Assembly (NCBI GenBank): GCA_036362985.1
Contig: JAYGXS010000001.1
Coordinates: 15,748,810-15,812,809, forward strand
Reading direction: 5' to 3'
DNA length: 64,000 nucleotides
Source: Ligula intestinalis
Taxonomy: Eukaryota > Platyhelminthes > Cestoda > Diphyllobothriidea > Diphyllobothriidae
The position numbers and the translations under genes were made by a program. The notes under the pieces are model-generated. The model did not search any database. It was not told the origin of the DNA and was given only the letters and a program-made list of their open reading frames with translations. Of the stretch, positions 22,901 to 34,900 are shown piece by piece. The first letter of the stretch is position 1. The number at the start of each line of letters is the position of its first letter.

Positions 22901-25900
22901 ATTTGTTTAGAAATATCAACTGACACGAGTTTGGCCAGATGATTGTATGCCTTGTTTGACCTTTGATGTATCCCTGCTCTTGCGTTGTCAAATATCAGTC
23001 AACTGTGGCTTACCATTAATATTCAGATGCTACTTATCTGCGTCTTCCGGTTTGGAGACTTTCCACAAAGTACCCTGGTTGACGTGACCTGGTCAACAGT
23101 TATTGCCTCGCCCTCCTGTGCCCCTGTTTGCGCACTTTTGACTGCGGATGGCTCAATTCGTCTGGCTTTAGCCGGCTCGACGAGCACCAATCAGAACTTA
23201 ATCGACAGTTTCGAGTTCGTACCGCCAGCCTCGGAGTATCTACCCGTATCACAGTTCGAGTTTGGTAGTCCCTTCTCCACCAGTTATATGAGCTCAGGTA
23301 ATCCTTTTCTTCTCCAGCCTATTTTTTGCATTACTTTCTCTTTTTACGTTCAAATGGCCTGCACGTAGACCACTCCTTTGCTGTTAAATCATACATTATT
23401 GCATAATAAGCTGTAGTTATTGTCTCTGTGCAGACAACAACGAGTAGGGAAGTTTTGAAAGCCAGAAACGTTGTTCCAATGAGTGGAGTTAAATCGCAAA
23501 TTCCCGAAGAACCGTACATAACGTGCATTACTTTTTCTCCCTAATTTGCAGTGTGTACTAATTTATAAGAGGTTTTGCTAGAGAGGTGCAAAAATATACG
23601 AAAAACGTTGACTTGAATGTTTACCTTTACTGCAACCCTCACTAAGTTCAGTAGGAATAAGGAATAGTGGCAGTGCTCAATTACTGTTTATGCTCTGTCG
23701 CTTGAAAGTCACGATTTCTTGATTCAAGAGTTGCGCAATCATATGACGTGGTGTTCTTGACGGAGGAAGTTATGTCGTATGTAAACGGGCGTCTGTATTA
23801 AAGGCATTCCTTTAATCCAAAATATCTTGAGTCACTGGTTATCCTACTATAGCTGTTCGCTTAGTCTGGAATTTTATGAGCGTCTCGTTCCTATTCGTTG
23901 GCTGTCAGTCTTTTCTCTTAGCCAGTCCAAAGGTATGTAGACTCTTTAACTTTATCCGTTTGATGCTCATGAAAGATAAGCGTGTCTGGATTCACTTTGA
24001 GGTGTTACTTATTCCAAACTTCAACACTCCATGCCTCAACCACTTACCAGCCCTATGTGGTCTCGAATTTATAGAGTTCTGTGTGTCCTGTGATTACGTG
24101 CGCCGAGTCTGAGCAATGTCTGTGGCATTTAAAGATTTTTGACCTACCGTTGCGGTCATTCTAGGCGTCCTATCTGGGTGCAGTGTATGGCTGGTTCATA
24201 ATTGCCCGGCTTATTCTATTCGGGCCCGCAAAGTGGGATGAGGTAGTGGCGAACCGCCGCAGCTCCGTCTCAAGGTCGCCATCGAATGTCCCCTACCAAA
24301 AGATTAACATAGATTAATGTAGACAGTTTTAAATCCCTCGGAACGGGTTTGCTGTGGAAATGACTCAGTAAGGAGGACATTGTCTCCCGAATTGACGCAG
24401 CTCGAGGAGTTTTCTCCAGCCTTCGAAAGTGCGTATAGATCCGATGCCATATTTCTATCTCCACAAAGATCCGCGTGTACCGTGCAGCTGTGCGGTTCGT
24501 TCTTCTATACGTATGCGGATGTTGGGCTATGCGCGTGGAAGATGAACGGAAGCTTGAATTTATTGGCCACTTCTGCTTGAAGAGCATCCTTCGGGTGAAG
24601 TACACCGACCTCGTCGCAAATGAGACTGTCCGTACTCGCTGCAGAAACGTCACAAGGATATCCCAGGCAATCCGAGAGCGATGACTGAAGTAGTTTGAAA
24701 AAGTTCTTCGTCGTCATCCCCACGAGCTCTGTTACTGCCCTTCACCCGAAACCGTTACCTAATTGGAAAGGTCGAAGAGGGGGGCAGCTCAAAACCTGGC
24801 TTGACTCATTCAGTCAGGACATGGAAGTGGTTATTCGACCTTCGATCTTCGGCGCTAGCAAAGGGGATAGATGGATGATGGACTCCTGTAGGAGTTCGAA
24901 AGCTCAGACTAATAAAACTATGATTCCGGTGATAGACACAGCGCCTTCCCAATCTATAGATCAAACTGTCCAGGTCTGCTGCCGCGGATCGTCGCGCGTG
25001 GCGAAGTACCATTCAGGACATCATCGGGGCAGGCTAGATCAGTCATAATCGCAGCCGCAACAAGTACAAGTACCTTCTGCAAGCTCACTTTGCTCACTCA
25101 CGATCTTAGCAGTAGGGCCAAATTGGAGGGAGTTAAGCCTTAATAATCTCATGCCCCGTTACATCTATGCCTGCATGTGGTTCCTTCTGTGTTCCACTTT
25201 TCACGATAGACCTCCGTGGTTGGCGAATCTCGTGAAGTTTCTCCTGTGTCCTTGTAGATAATAAGACAAGTAAGCGGCGTCTGCGTTACGCAATGGCGGC
25301 GCTATTGATCCTGGGCCCGTCTTTCTGGGCCGCACAGAAGCTTGTTCAATAAAACGGCTTTGCGGGCTCTCAAATGCGTACTGAGGATGCCGCAGCGGTT
25401 GCACTCTAACGATTATATCTACTTAGCTGTACTTTGTTGTGCCTGTAATGTTAGGCCGTGATTCTGCTGCAGATTGCAATGCGGTCTTGCCTTTTTTATT
25501 CGGCGTCGATTCACATGTACAGACTGTTTCATACGTTCTGATAGCTAGCCCAAATTAGGCTATTCCGAAGTCGACTGAGCCTGTAGGCATCTTCTCTCAC
25601 CTTCCCTGCATTCGGTCACCTTATGTGGAAGAACCTCGCCACTGTTAATGACTGCATACCTGTGGACACAACTGTAAAGGCAGACCAAACAAAAGGGCCT
25701 ACACATCAGTTACTACATATTTCGATGTTCGTTGATGAACGTTCACCCGACCGCTAACGGAACTCATCAGTCCCGCTTTGACTAGGGTCTCAACAGAGAC
25801 CCTGACGGCCGTAACAACTGATAGTAGGCAGATAGTATTGCCGGCAAAGACAAGGGAGACTGGAAGGTCCATTTCTGGCTTATTAGCCGTCGTCAGCCCG

Positions 25901-28900
25901 TTATACCCAGGCCCAATGCATATTTTGATGTATTTGATCTCAGACTATTTAGTGTTCCCACGGCCTTAGCACAAGCTGAGCGCACGACCTCATTGGACAT
26001 ACACGCCCCGGCCTACCATTCACACCCAATGAGCTATTATCGACCAATCCTGCACATGACACTCTTTTATGCCTGCCGTCTTCGGACTTATGCATTGTGA
26101 CTTGAGTGCGGACGGCTACCTTGTCTTGTCTTGTCTTGAGTCCCAGCCAAAACATACGTCTATTTACAGAGTGACGTCAGCACAATAGGTCTTTTACCTT
26201 ACCTATGGGTCGTTTTTTGGACGCGCGAGCGATGAACAGTTTGTCGGTCAGGTAGTCAGCTATCCACTCCAGCTAAAGCCTATAAAACTATTAAGAGACT
26301 AAGAAAACTGAAGGTGGAAAGCAAATGCATATCCTTATCTCGCCAAATGTAGCTATCGGAAGCCGGTCCTTTTTTAAACCATTACCTCTCGGTGATCTCA
26401 TATGAGATCACTTACAAATTAAGAGCTTTCATAATAATCTGTCTGTATATACGCATATTTAACCTTCATGCTTTATCTATAAGGTATATTTCTCTGATAT
26501 CCACATGAGATTTTTAAAACATTCGCTCTATATTAATTTATATACAAGTTTGAAAAATTTAAAAATGTACTCCTCAAAATTGTTAATATGAAAGTAATAA
26601 AATGAGTCATACTAAACTACAATTAAAAGATAATATCATATAGTACATGTTGAAGTAACATACATTAAACATTTGAATGCTTGAAAACACCAGTAGATGT
26701 AATATTATGGGAAAACAGGCTTTAAAAGTTGCTGATCTCGTATGAGATCATTGAGAGGAAGTGACTACACAGATCACAACACGTTTACTGTTGCTCACCG
26801 GATAGCTGAGCGTGAGTGCTTGTACAGACGTGTTGAAACCTGTCTAATTTGAAGCCTTTATAAGCATCGTGTCAGTTTGCAGATTGTCATTCAATTGAAG
26901 AGCGTGGTTGTTGATGGTTATCGACTTCTTTTCGTAAGGTGGCTTGATAATACATGTGTCAATATTGGAACTAATTATTACAAAGTGGAACCTCTTCAAA
27001 AAGTGAAACGTTATTTGAAGGAATGTAAAGCAAAGAATACGGTTTCACAACCCCACGTCTTCAAAATTTAGAGCGCATACATGGGAGGGGTCGATAAACA
27101 TGATTGGTGGATTAGCAAATGTGCAACAACAATCAGAGCAAAAAAGTGGTATTTACCTATCTTCACTCGAATTGTGGACATGACAATTGTGAATGCACAT
27201 ACCATATATAACTTGTTATGTAGCGACGATGAAAACTTAGTCAGCAAAATGGATTTACTTTCATTTAGAAGAGCAATTTGCCAATCATATTTGAACATTC
27301 CTACGAACAGGCAACAACCTGGTAGGAAGCGCAGCTGTCCAGCACCTTCACAAATTCCTGATGATGTTCGTTTTGATTGCAAAGGACACATAATACTAAA
27401 ACGAAGTGAACAAAGGCGATGCCAGCACAAGTCATGCACTGCCAGACCGCGCACGTAGTGTTTTAAATGCGCAGTCACTCTATGCGTTACCCGTTTTGCT
27501 TCTTATCATAAATGCAATGGCTGAGCATAAAAGTAACTATAATAACTAAAGCTGTGCAGTCACAATATTTGTAAACCGTTTTATAATTACAAAGGACAAA
27601 CGTAGCATTACTTCATCTTACTTATTTTTTGTGTAGCTGCATAGCTAACTTTTCTCGTTGAAAATAATGTATTTTTATTTTCTGAAATTTTTTATATTAC
27701 TTTTTTTCTGCTTTAAAAATAAAACGTTTGTGGTTATACATATTTTTATTCATTCATTTTTTTTCATATAGAATGAGTAGTTTTGAAGACCGGAACTAGA
27801 GATTACATTTTGAGCTATACTATAGTCATTGCAACTGTATCATCCCAGTGATCTCATATGAGATCACCTAATATCTCGTTTATTTCTATTTAAAATGAAA
27901 TTCTGACTATTTCATCTTGTTTCTCACACTTTTTTACCATAGGTATTCAAGTATCATAAAAAAAATCAAAGTGGTTAGAATTATGGGAGGTAATGGGTTA
28001 ATGGTGCGGATTTTCCAGCCTACGCGGAATTGCTTTTTGATATTTGGGACTTTTTAAAACTCCTAGAGCCTGTTTATGTTCACATTGTTGAAGATTGCGT
28101 GACTGTTGTTGGATTGCCCGTCGTTTTCTCCGAAATGGGTGGAAGGTAGCAGTCGGCGTTTTTTGCTGTTGAGAAAAAAATCAATTGATCGCCTCTTCGC
28201 TAGCATATTGTGGGTGGTTTTTGGCGTCTTGCGGTCAGAACGCGATGATTTTTTCTGCATTATTTTTGACCTCTTTCGGCTTATTAGCAGCGCAGTTCGG
28301 TGAGGTATGGACCTTACACCACTTTAATGGCCGCAAACTTCATTATTTGGTTGTAGTCATCTCATCCTCGATTCTTTTCGGGGTCCAACAGTGCAACAGA
28401 TGTTCGTGTCACAGCTGTGTTCTTTCACTTGTCGGTTTTGCGATTAACCTGGTGTTCTCTTGGATTTTGTGCAGTTGATCAGGTTATCTTCTCCCTTCTC
28501 TTTATATCATCACTGTCCTTAGAAGTGGTGTAGTTTGCGTCTCACAGCGTGTTCCATTCGTTATTCCCTTACTCCCTGATACATATATATTAATATTTTT
28601 TCTCTAGCTGGTTGATGAACCCGGCTCGTGGGTCCTTAACCAAGATGCTTGGAGCCTAACTGATACATGCCCACTAGGTGCGCTCATTTTTTGCAGTTAA
28701 TGAAATAGCCTCCAATAAAAACTAGGTGTGAAGAGTGCAGCCATTTTCCTCCGATTTCCTAAACAGTTGTGACCACCCCGTTCATACCAGCCTCTATCGG
28801 GCCTCGGTATCAATATATCGAGCTATAAAAGACGTCACAAGCCAAGGCTGTACTCTGACATCAAAAGAAATTATCTATCTGCAGTACTGTAGAAGGGTTT

Positions 28901-31900
28901 CCTATCACGGTACAAATAGCCGTCTATTCTCTGTCGTCTGCCTTCTTTCGGTATGTTGTCTGGGTTTGTAAATGCCTCTAGATGCGACGTCTTTTTCAGT
29001 TGATTCCACGCTCCTGACTTTTCAGTTTACTAACTTTCCCTTTCTGCAGTTTTGCTGTTTCTACATCCGTTTCTACTAGATCTTCCATTGATTCCGAGTT
29101 TGCTTCCAAACAACGTTGCCCTGCTTCTGAGGCATCTTCTACAACATCAACCCTGGCTCTCCCAGCCGTCTGCAGATCCACCGCTAATTGAATTAGCAGA
29201 CGCACCTAGATCCTCTGGGGATTCACCAGCCAAGCCTACCTACTCCCTCTCCTGTCCTGCACTGAGTACTGGGTTTTCGGAGGTCTTCTCATCGGCGAAC
29301 GTATTCTTTGCTGCTCTGAAGAAAGTGTAAGCTACCTCACTAACTGATCATATGCTGCCCACTTTAGACCCGCCTTTCAAGTTCTGCGGGTAATTACTGT
29401 CCATTGGAGTCCGCTGACGTTGTCCACGAATGAGCCAGTGTGACGCTTCGCTCCCGCTGTCACCTCAATATCGAATGATGTAATAAGCATGGTTTCTGTT
29501 ATCATAACTTGGCTAACCTCTGTTTTCTGTTCGCGATTCCCTTTTTGGCTCTGGCGCTTATCCGATTTCTAAAAATGCCATTTAAAGACCCCTCTGTTGT
29601 AGCCCTGCTCTCCTGTATACTGCCGCAGATTGCTTCACTCCCTCATTGTACAGTTTCGGAATTATTTTTTCTTATAAACTGAAAGGCAGGCATCCCAAGA
29701 AGTGCAATTTTAAGGAAAAGCGTCCTTTGGGAAAATGAGTAAGTTTATTTAATAAATTTTCGACACTGGATCCCCAAGTCGTCGTCAGACTCGAGGGAAA
29801 CGTGCAAAGAACAGTTCATTATACCCTGTATTTGGCCTCGGTACCAATATATCACACAAGCCAAGGTTTTCCTATCACGCTCTTCTGTTCTAAACTGTCG
29901 TTTGCACATTTCTCTCAAGTCTGACGACCACCTGCAGATCCAGTGTCGAAAGTTTACGAAATAAACTGTCTCATTTTCCCAAAAAACGCCTTTCCTTGGA
30001 ATTATTTTTCCCTACTCGTACTTTTTTACCATCTATTGGAAGTTTTTATAGCGTTGTCAATCTCATCAACTCTGCTCGTTTTTTTTCCCGACCTCCTAGA
30101 GACGGTTTGGCATCCATCTTCACGTCACCAGATCGAACAATTGTCGAGCGCTGTCTCCTGACAGCCCTCCTTTTCGGCGACTCCTACGAAACTGCCTTCT
30201 GGCGCCTGGCTGCCTACCGCCTGCTCGTCTTCGAGAAAGCCGCCCCTACTGCGTCTGCCAAGCACTTCAACCTGGGTATTTCTTGGGACACCTTGGCCGA
30301 GCAGGTGGCCTATCGAAACGCCGTGGTGGAACGTGTTAACCGCTTTAATCAACTGGCAACGGCAGAGCAAAGCAAACTCTGCACCCAATATCTCCTCATG
30401 TTGGGTATGCACCTATTCCTGCTTTTAGGGCTTATATTTGTGTCTTTGTGCATTGTACGTCTCTGGCGATCCACCTGCTTTTTATGGCCTGGCCTGATAA
30501 TTGGACTTCACACGAGCTTTATGCTCGCCCTATTTTTGTTCCCCACAGTCCCAACAAGGGTGAGAAGGAAAACATGATCGGCCATGAAACAGTGCATTCA
30601 AAACAACTAATTCATTCTACTGAAAACCCGCGTGTATATTTATAGCATCCTGGGCAAAAGTAGCTTATGTCGCCCTACTCATATACCCCTAGTCCTATAA
30701 TTTTATCCTGCAAAAACGGTGGTTATAGAATTTTGTGGGGTGGGGAAATAGGATAGGCAGAGAAGGAAATTTTAAGAAGTGTGAAGTGAAAAAATCTAGT
30801 CGAAGTTGCTTTCCGCGGCCGATGGCAGCACGTTGTTCCACATGTAAGTTGAAGGTGTGCGCGGCGCTTCGCGCCGCGGACTATGGTAATCTAACTCCAG
30901 AACGGTAAGTTGAAGTAGACGACCTCCTACCCACCATTTCAATTTCTCGGGAAATTCACGAAACCTGCAGTTTGATAATCGGGTTTTTCCGCAATAAATT
31001 AAGTGGTAATACAGATTAGGAAAATGTACAGATACACATCAACAACACTTATCAATACAGTAAAATAAAAATGCATTTAGCATTTATTAAAGTATATTCC
31101 ACTGCATGTCCTAATTTCCCGCCCATAAAACCCGATAAACACCGTTTTCGTAGGAAAACATGCAGGTTGTAGGGATTAATGAGTGGGGCTACATAAGCTT
31201 CTGTTGCCGCATCCTGTTCAGGTTGTCTATTTCTGGGCAGTTGGCTTGAGAAGAAAGTTCTAGAAGAGCTGAACAACTCCTAGTAGACATAGACTTATCA
31301 GATCTGACAAAAGCTCTCTGGTCACAGCCAAGGTGGCATGCAGCATGGGAGATTCACGCGCGCGTTGTTCTGTGAGATTGACTCACAGTAGGAATGAAGA
31401 CATTCCCAAATCCCCGTTACCGTCAATCAGGTCAACTATTGCGCTTATTTGAGCCTCCGCTTTTTTTTACCATTTGTCATGTATTTCAAAAGTACGTAGT
31501 GATCAAAGTTGGCGGTTTTCTATGGTTAAATGTGTTATCTTTTTACCGGAATCAAGCAGGCATATCCCTGGTAATAACAGTCTGCGAATCGAAGTGGCTT
31601 TCAATTTCCAGTCACGTGCCTGAGAAGACCTGCCGACTTGTCAACTTTGTGGTATCCAACCCGCCTGGCGCAAAAATGTTGGATGAATGACCCTAATGGG
31701 CTCCGAAGCCTTTTGAGTGCACAGTCATGGAGTAGCAGGGTGGGGATAATCGCGTCCCGTTTTGTAGATTTTATTTCCTCCTTAAACGTGACGGCGCATG
31801 GACCATCTTACTGGGTGTCCCAAAGTGGATAGATTGATTTGTTACGCTGTTTCTCCACCGGTACCTTAGGGGGCTCGATTTAATCAAACTAGGTTGCCGA

Positions 31901-34900
31901 ATGCGTCAATTTTAAGTGAGTAGTCTGATCCAACGCTGGCATCCATCTGTATATTAATTCTCAATTACTATTTTGTCTGCGCCTCGGGTGCATCCATTGC
32001 ACACTCAACTTTCAAAAATGCTAGTCCGGTAGTGTGTTCGTTTACAGACTAGGCTTCGGTCCTCATGTAGGTCCGCCAGTCCTGGTTCCGTCAGGAAAAT
32101 TATTTACCTGGACTAAGATCTCATCGGTTAGCAATGAGTTTGTGTAAATCCCAATTTTTTGGCACCGTCCACCTGCCCGTTTCGTCTCCAAATTGCCAAC
32201 TATACCGTAAGGATTTCATTCGATCCTATGTCAAAATTGATTAGTGCACTGTATTCCTCACTGCTATTGAATTTAACCTGCCCATACTTATGTCAACAAC
32301 TTCTCCCCCCCTTGGGTTTAGGATTTGCTACGAAAAAGGTTGCAGCAGCTCGCGGAAAGTGCTCACCTCTTTCCACCTAACATTGCATTTAGACACTCCT
32401 GAGCAAAGCGATATGTTACTTCAGGTGGGTTGATTCGTACATTTTCGGTATTTTGCTGGATGACTCCGCTATAGCAAATCACTGTGCCTCGTTGAGAGGC
32501 TGTTGTAATAAGCGTGTCTTACTCGTGCTTTTTTGAACGTGCCTTAGTATGCTTCCGAAAGGGACCAAACTGCGAAGGCCTTAGCACACTAAACTGCAAG
32601 AGTATTGGGCTTCCGACGTGATGCGAGACGAAGTTAAGCATTTAGTTTTGGCAAGTAAAGGCCTTTGCCTCACTAGCACGTCAATCATTCACCTTGCACC
32701 TAGTTTAATAATGCCACTCTGCCTCCTTTAATAGCCATAGTACGGTGTGGTTCTGCATTTAGGCCTGCCTTTGAGACTAGCAGCTGGCAGCGAGGTGCGA
32801 CCACGAATAGCAAATACTTAAATGGCCCTCAGTAAACGGTACTTTCGAAAGGGGGATTTTTTATAGCGCGAATGCTAAAAGTGTGCGAAGGACTAGCATC
32901 CGTATATCCTTACTTTTACCAGTGAACCTCAAATTTAAACTTGATTCAAAGGCCGCTTGTGCCAAACTTCTGTATTTCTACAAGTAGGCAAAATCAAGAC
33001 CACATCCGACCACAACCTTTAACAGATTAAGATTTTTAGTCAGCGATTTACATTTCCCAGCTCTGGTCTGATTTCTTTCTACAGTAGTCGCCGGCTATTA
33101 AGCCCACCTCGGGCCCAGACCAAATTGGGCTTAATAAGCGGCGGGCGCATTAACCGGAGAGTCCTAGTTCTTGATTAGCAAACGCAGGATGGGCACTATA
33201 CATTACATACGTACTGTATTTTGTGTAGAGCTTGGTTATGTACAAGAAAAGAATGGTGTTTGTCTGTGTTTTCGAGACCTAGGCAGGCTAGCCAGACGAC
33301 CTTGGTATGCTTTGGGATCATGCCTATCGGCATCGTCAAGCGTGAGCCTGAACGCGTTGTTCCCTTTTTGTGTGTGTGTCCTCAGCGCTGCGGTTCGGGT
33401 GCGTTAGCCTGTTGCACCTGCGGCTTTCTCGTATTAGGGATTTGTCCTTTTCACCCCTCATGTCTGCTGCTGTCCGAAAAGGGGGTCACCAAATTTAACT
33501 TTAAAAATGAAAACAAATCACATCCGGCAAATTTGGCTTTGTAGCTGGCGACTAGGCTTATTAGCCGGTGATTAGGCTTATTAGCCGGCGGATTTTGCTA
33601 CGTAAAATTCCGTCCCAAGCTGATGTGGGCTTATTAGCCGTGGGCTCAATAGCCGGCGACTACTGTAATTCGTTTGGCTGGCCTTACAAAATCCACCAGT
33701 AATCGTCGCAGAGCAATCGAACTTGAACTTTGCATTGGATTATGACAAGGAAGAATTTCACCGCTTCGGAGACTCTTCGTCCTATCCACCATCCCCAACG
33801 ATAAGACATGATCAAAACCCTTGTAGCCAAACTTGAACGCAGTAGCTGGGCGAGCAGTCGCCGCAGTCTGCAATTCAAGACACATAAATCAGGCTGCATC
33901 CAGCAGGCTCTTCCGCTGGTAAAACTGGTCATAAGGTAATCTTAAACGTAAGTTTTCCCTTTCGAATTCATACGGTGACTTTGCCTATTAAATTTAGCTT
34001 ACCAAAACTGGCTACTACTATTTCAGATCACAAACGGGGGTTAAAAATGCTTACTATTGCCATACTGTCTGAAAATTGTCCGACTCGTCAGTTGCTCGCC
34101 TCCGAGCTACTAAAGTAATCAACTCCACCTAGACGGATGGAGACGTCCTGAATACCCATATCTAGAGCAGGAGACCAGTTACTGGTAGTGGGCTGTTGAG
34201 CCAAGCCACAGTTCGACCGTCGATTTCGACGATTTCCACCAAGAGCCTCAGCAGACTGAAGCAGCCTGGTGACTCCCGCGGAATTGTAGTGAAAGTAGAC
34301 TCGCGGAGAATCTACCCAACTCTCTCACCATTCCCACACCTTACCCGGTGTCGAGGCAAGAAGGCTGGAAACGGGCGCAGGTGGCTGGTGCGACACGTGT
34401 ACCAACAGCACGCCTCGCTAGGTAGGCTCCCCTCTGGGAGCGCCACAAAGGCCACATTAAGAAGCAGCCGTTGAGCCTGACTCTAAGTCCGTAGTTAGCG
34501 ACTCCACACAACAAGACTCACTGGGCTGAATGCTGTGTCAGTTAGCAACCCTCCAAGCCACAGCTTTTAGCGCAACGCGATATTTTCAAGGGCATCAGAT
34601 TGACTATAGTGACGAAATAAATGTGCTCAGGGTCGACCTCACCCTCTCCTCCACCGCCAGCAACAGGCCAATGCCTAGCTGATCGGTTGTCTGAAATGGG
34701 GTGGGCGCAATGCTAAAAAGAAAAACCAGCCAAGCCAAACACAATCTCGTAGAGCCAAGTGTGAGATCAATACTGTGTGGCGTCACTGTATGACGACTCC
34801 CCGGCACAGCTAGTCGATGTGAGCCCATTTCAGTCTGGTTACCCCTTTCCGAGCATCCCTCTCACGCCTTAACTAGTATTATTACCGTCTTGCGGTGTTT

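Larger units (their letters stand above)
20910..23026 (+). other. WDR11 intron 15 (2.1 kb)
   Basis: Holds a hammerhead-like motif (21605-21650), a decayed minus-strand LINE piece (22046-22672) and a TTC microsatellite (22673-22749). Confidence 0.6.
23933..28607 (+). other. WDR11 intron 17 (4.7 kb)
   Basis: Holds an RTE-like LINE tail with a hammerhead-like insert (24290-25050), a second family-D motif (25858-25902) and a piggyBac element (26378-27997). The stretch 28002-28607 has a hydrophobic open frame that I judge to be chance. Confidence 0.6.

Noticed and set aside
28185..28478. Hydrophobic 97-residue plus-strand frame
   Set aside because: It resembles a membrane protein only by composition, has no family motif, and sits inside a WDR11 intron just before a real exon.
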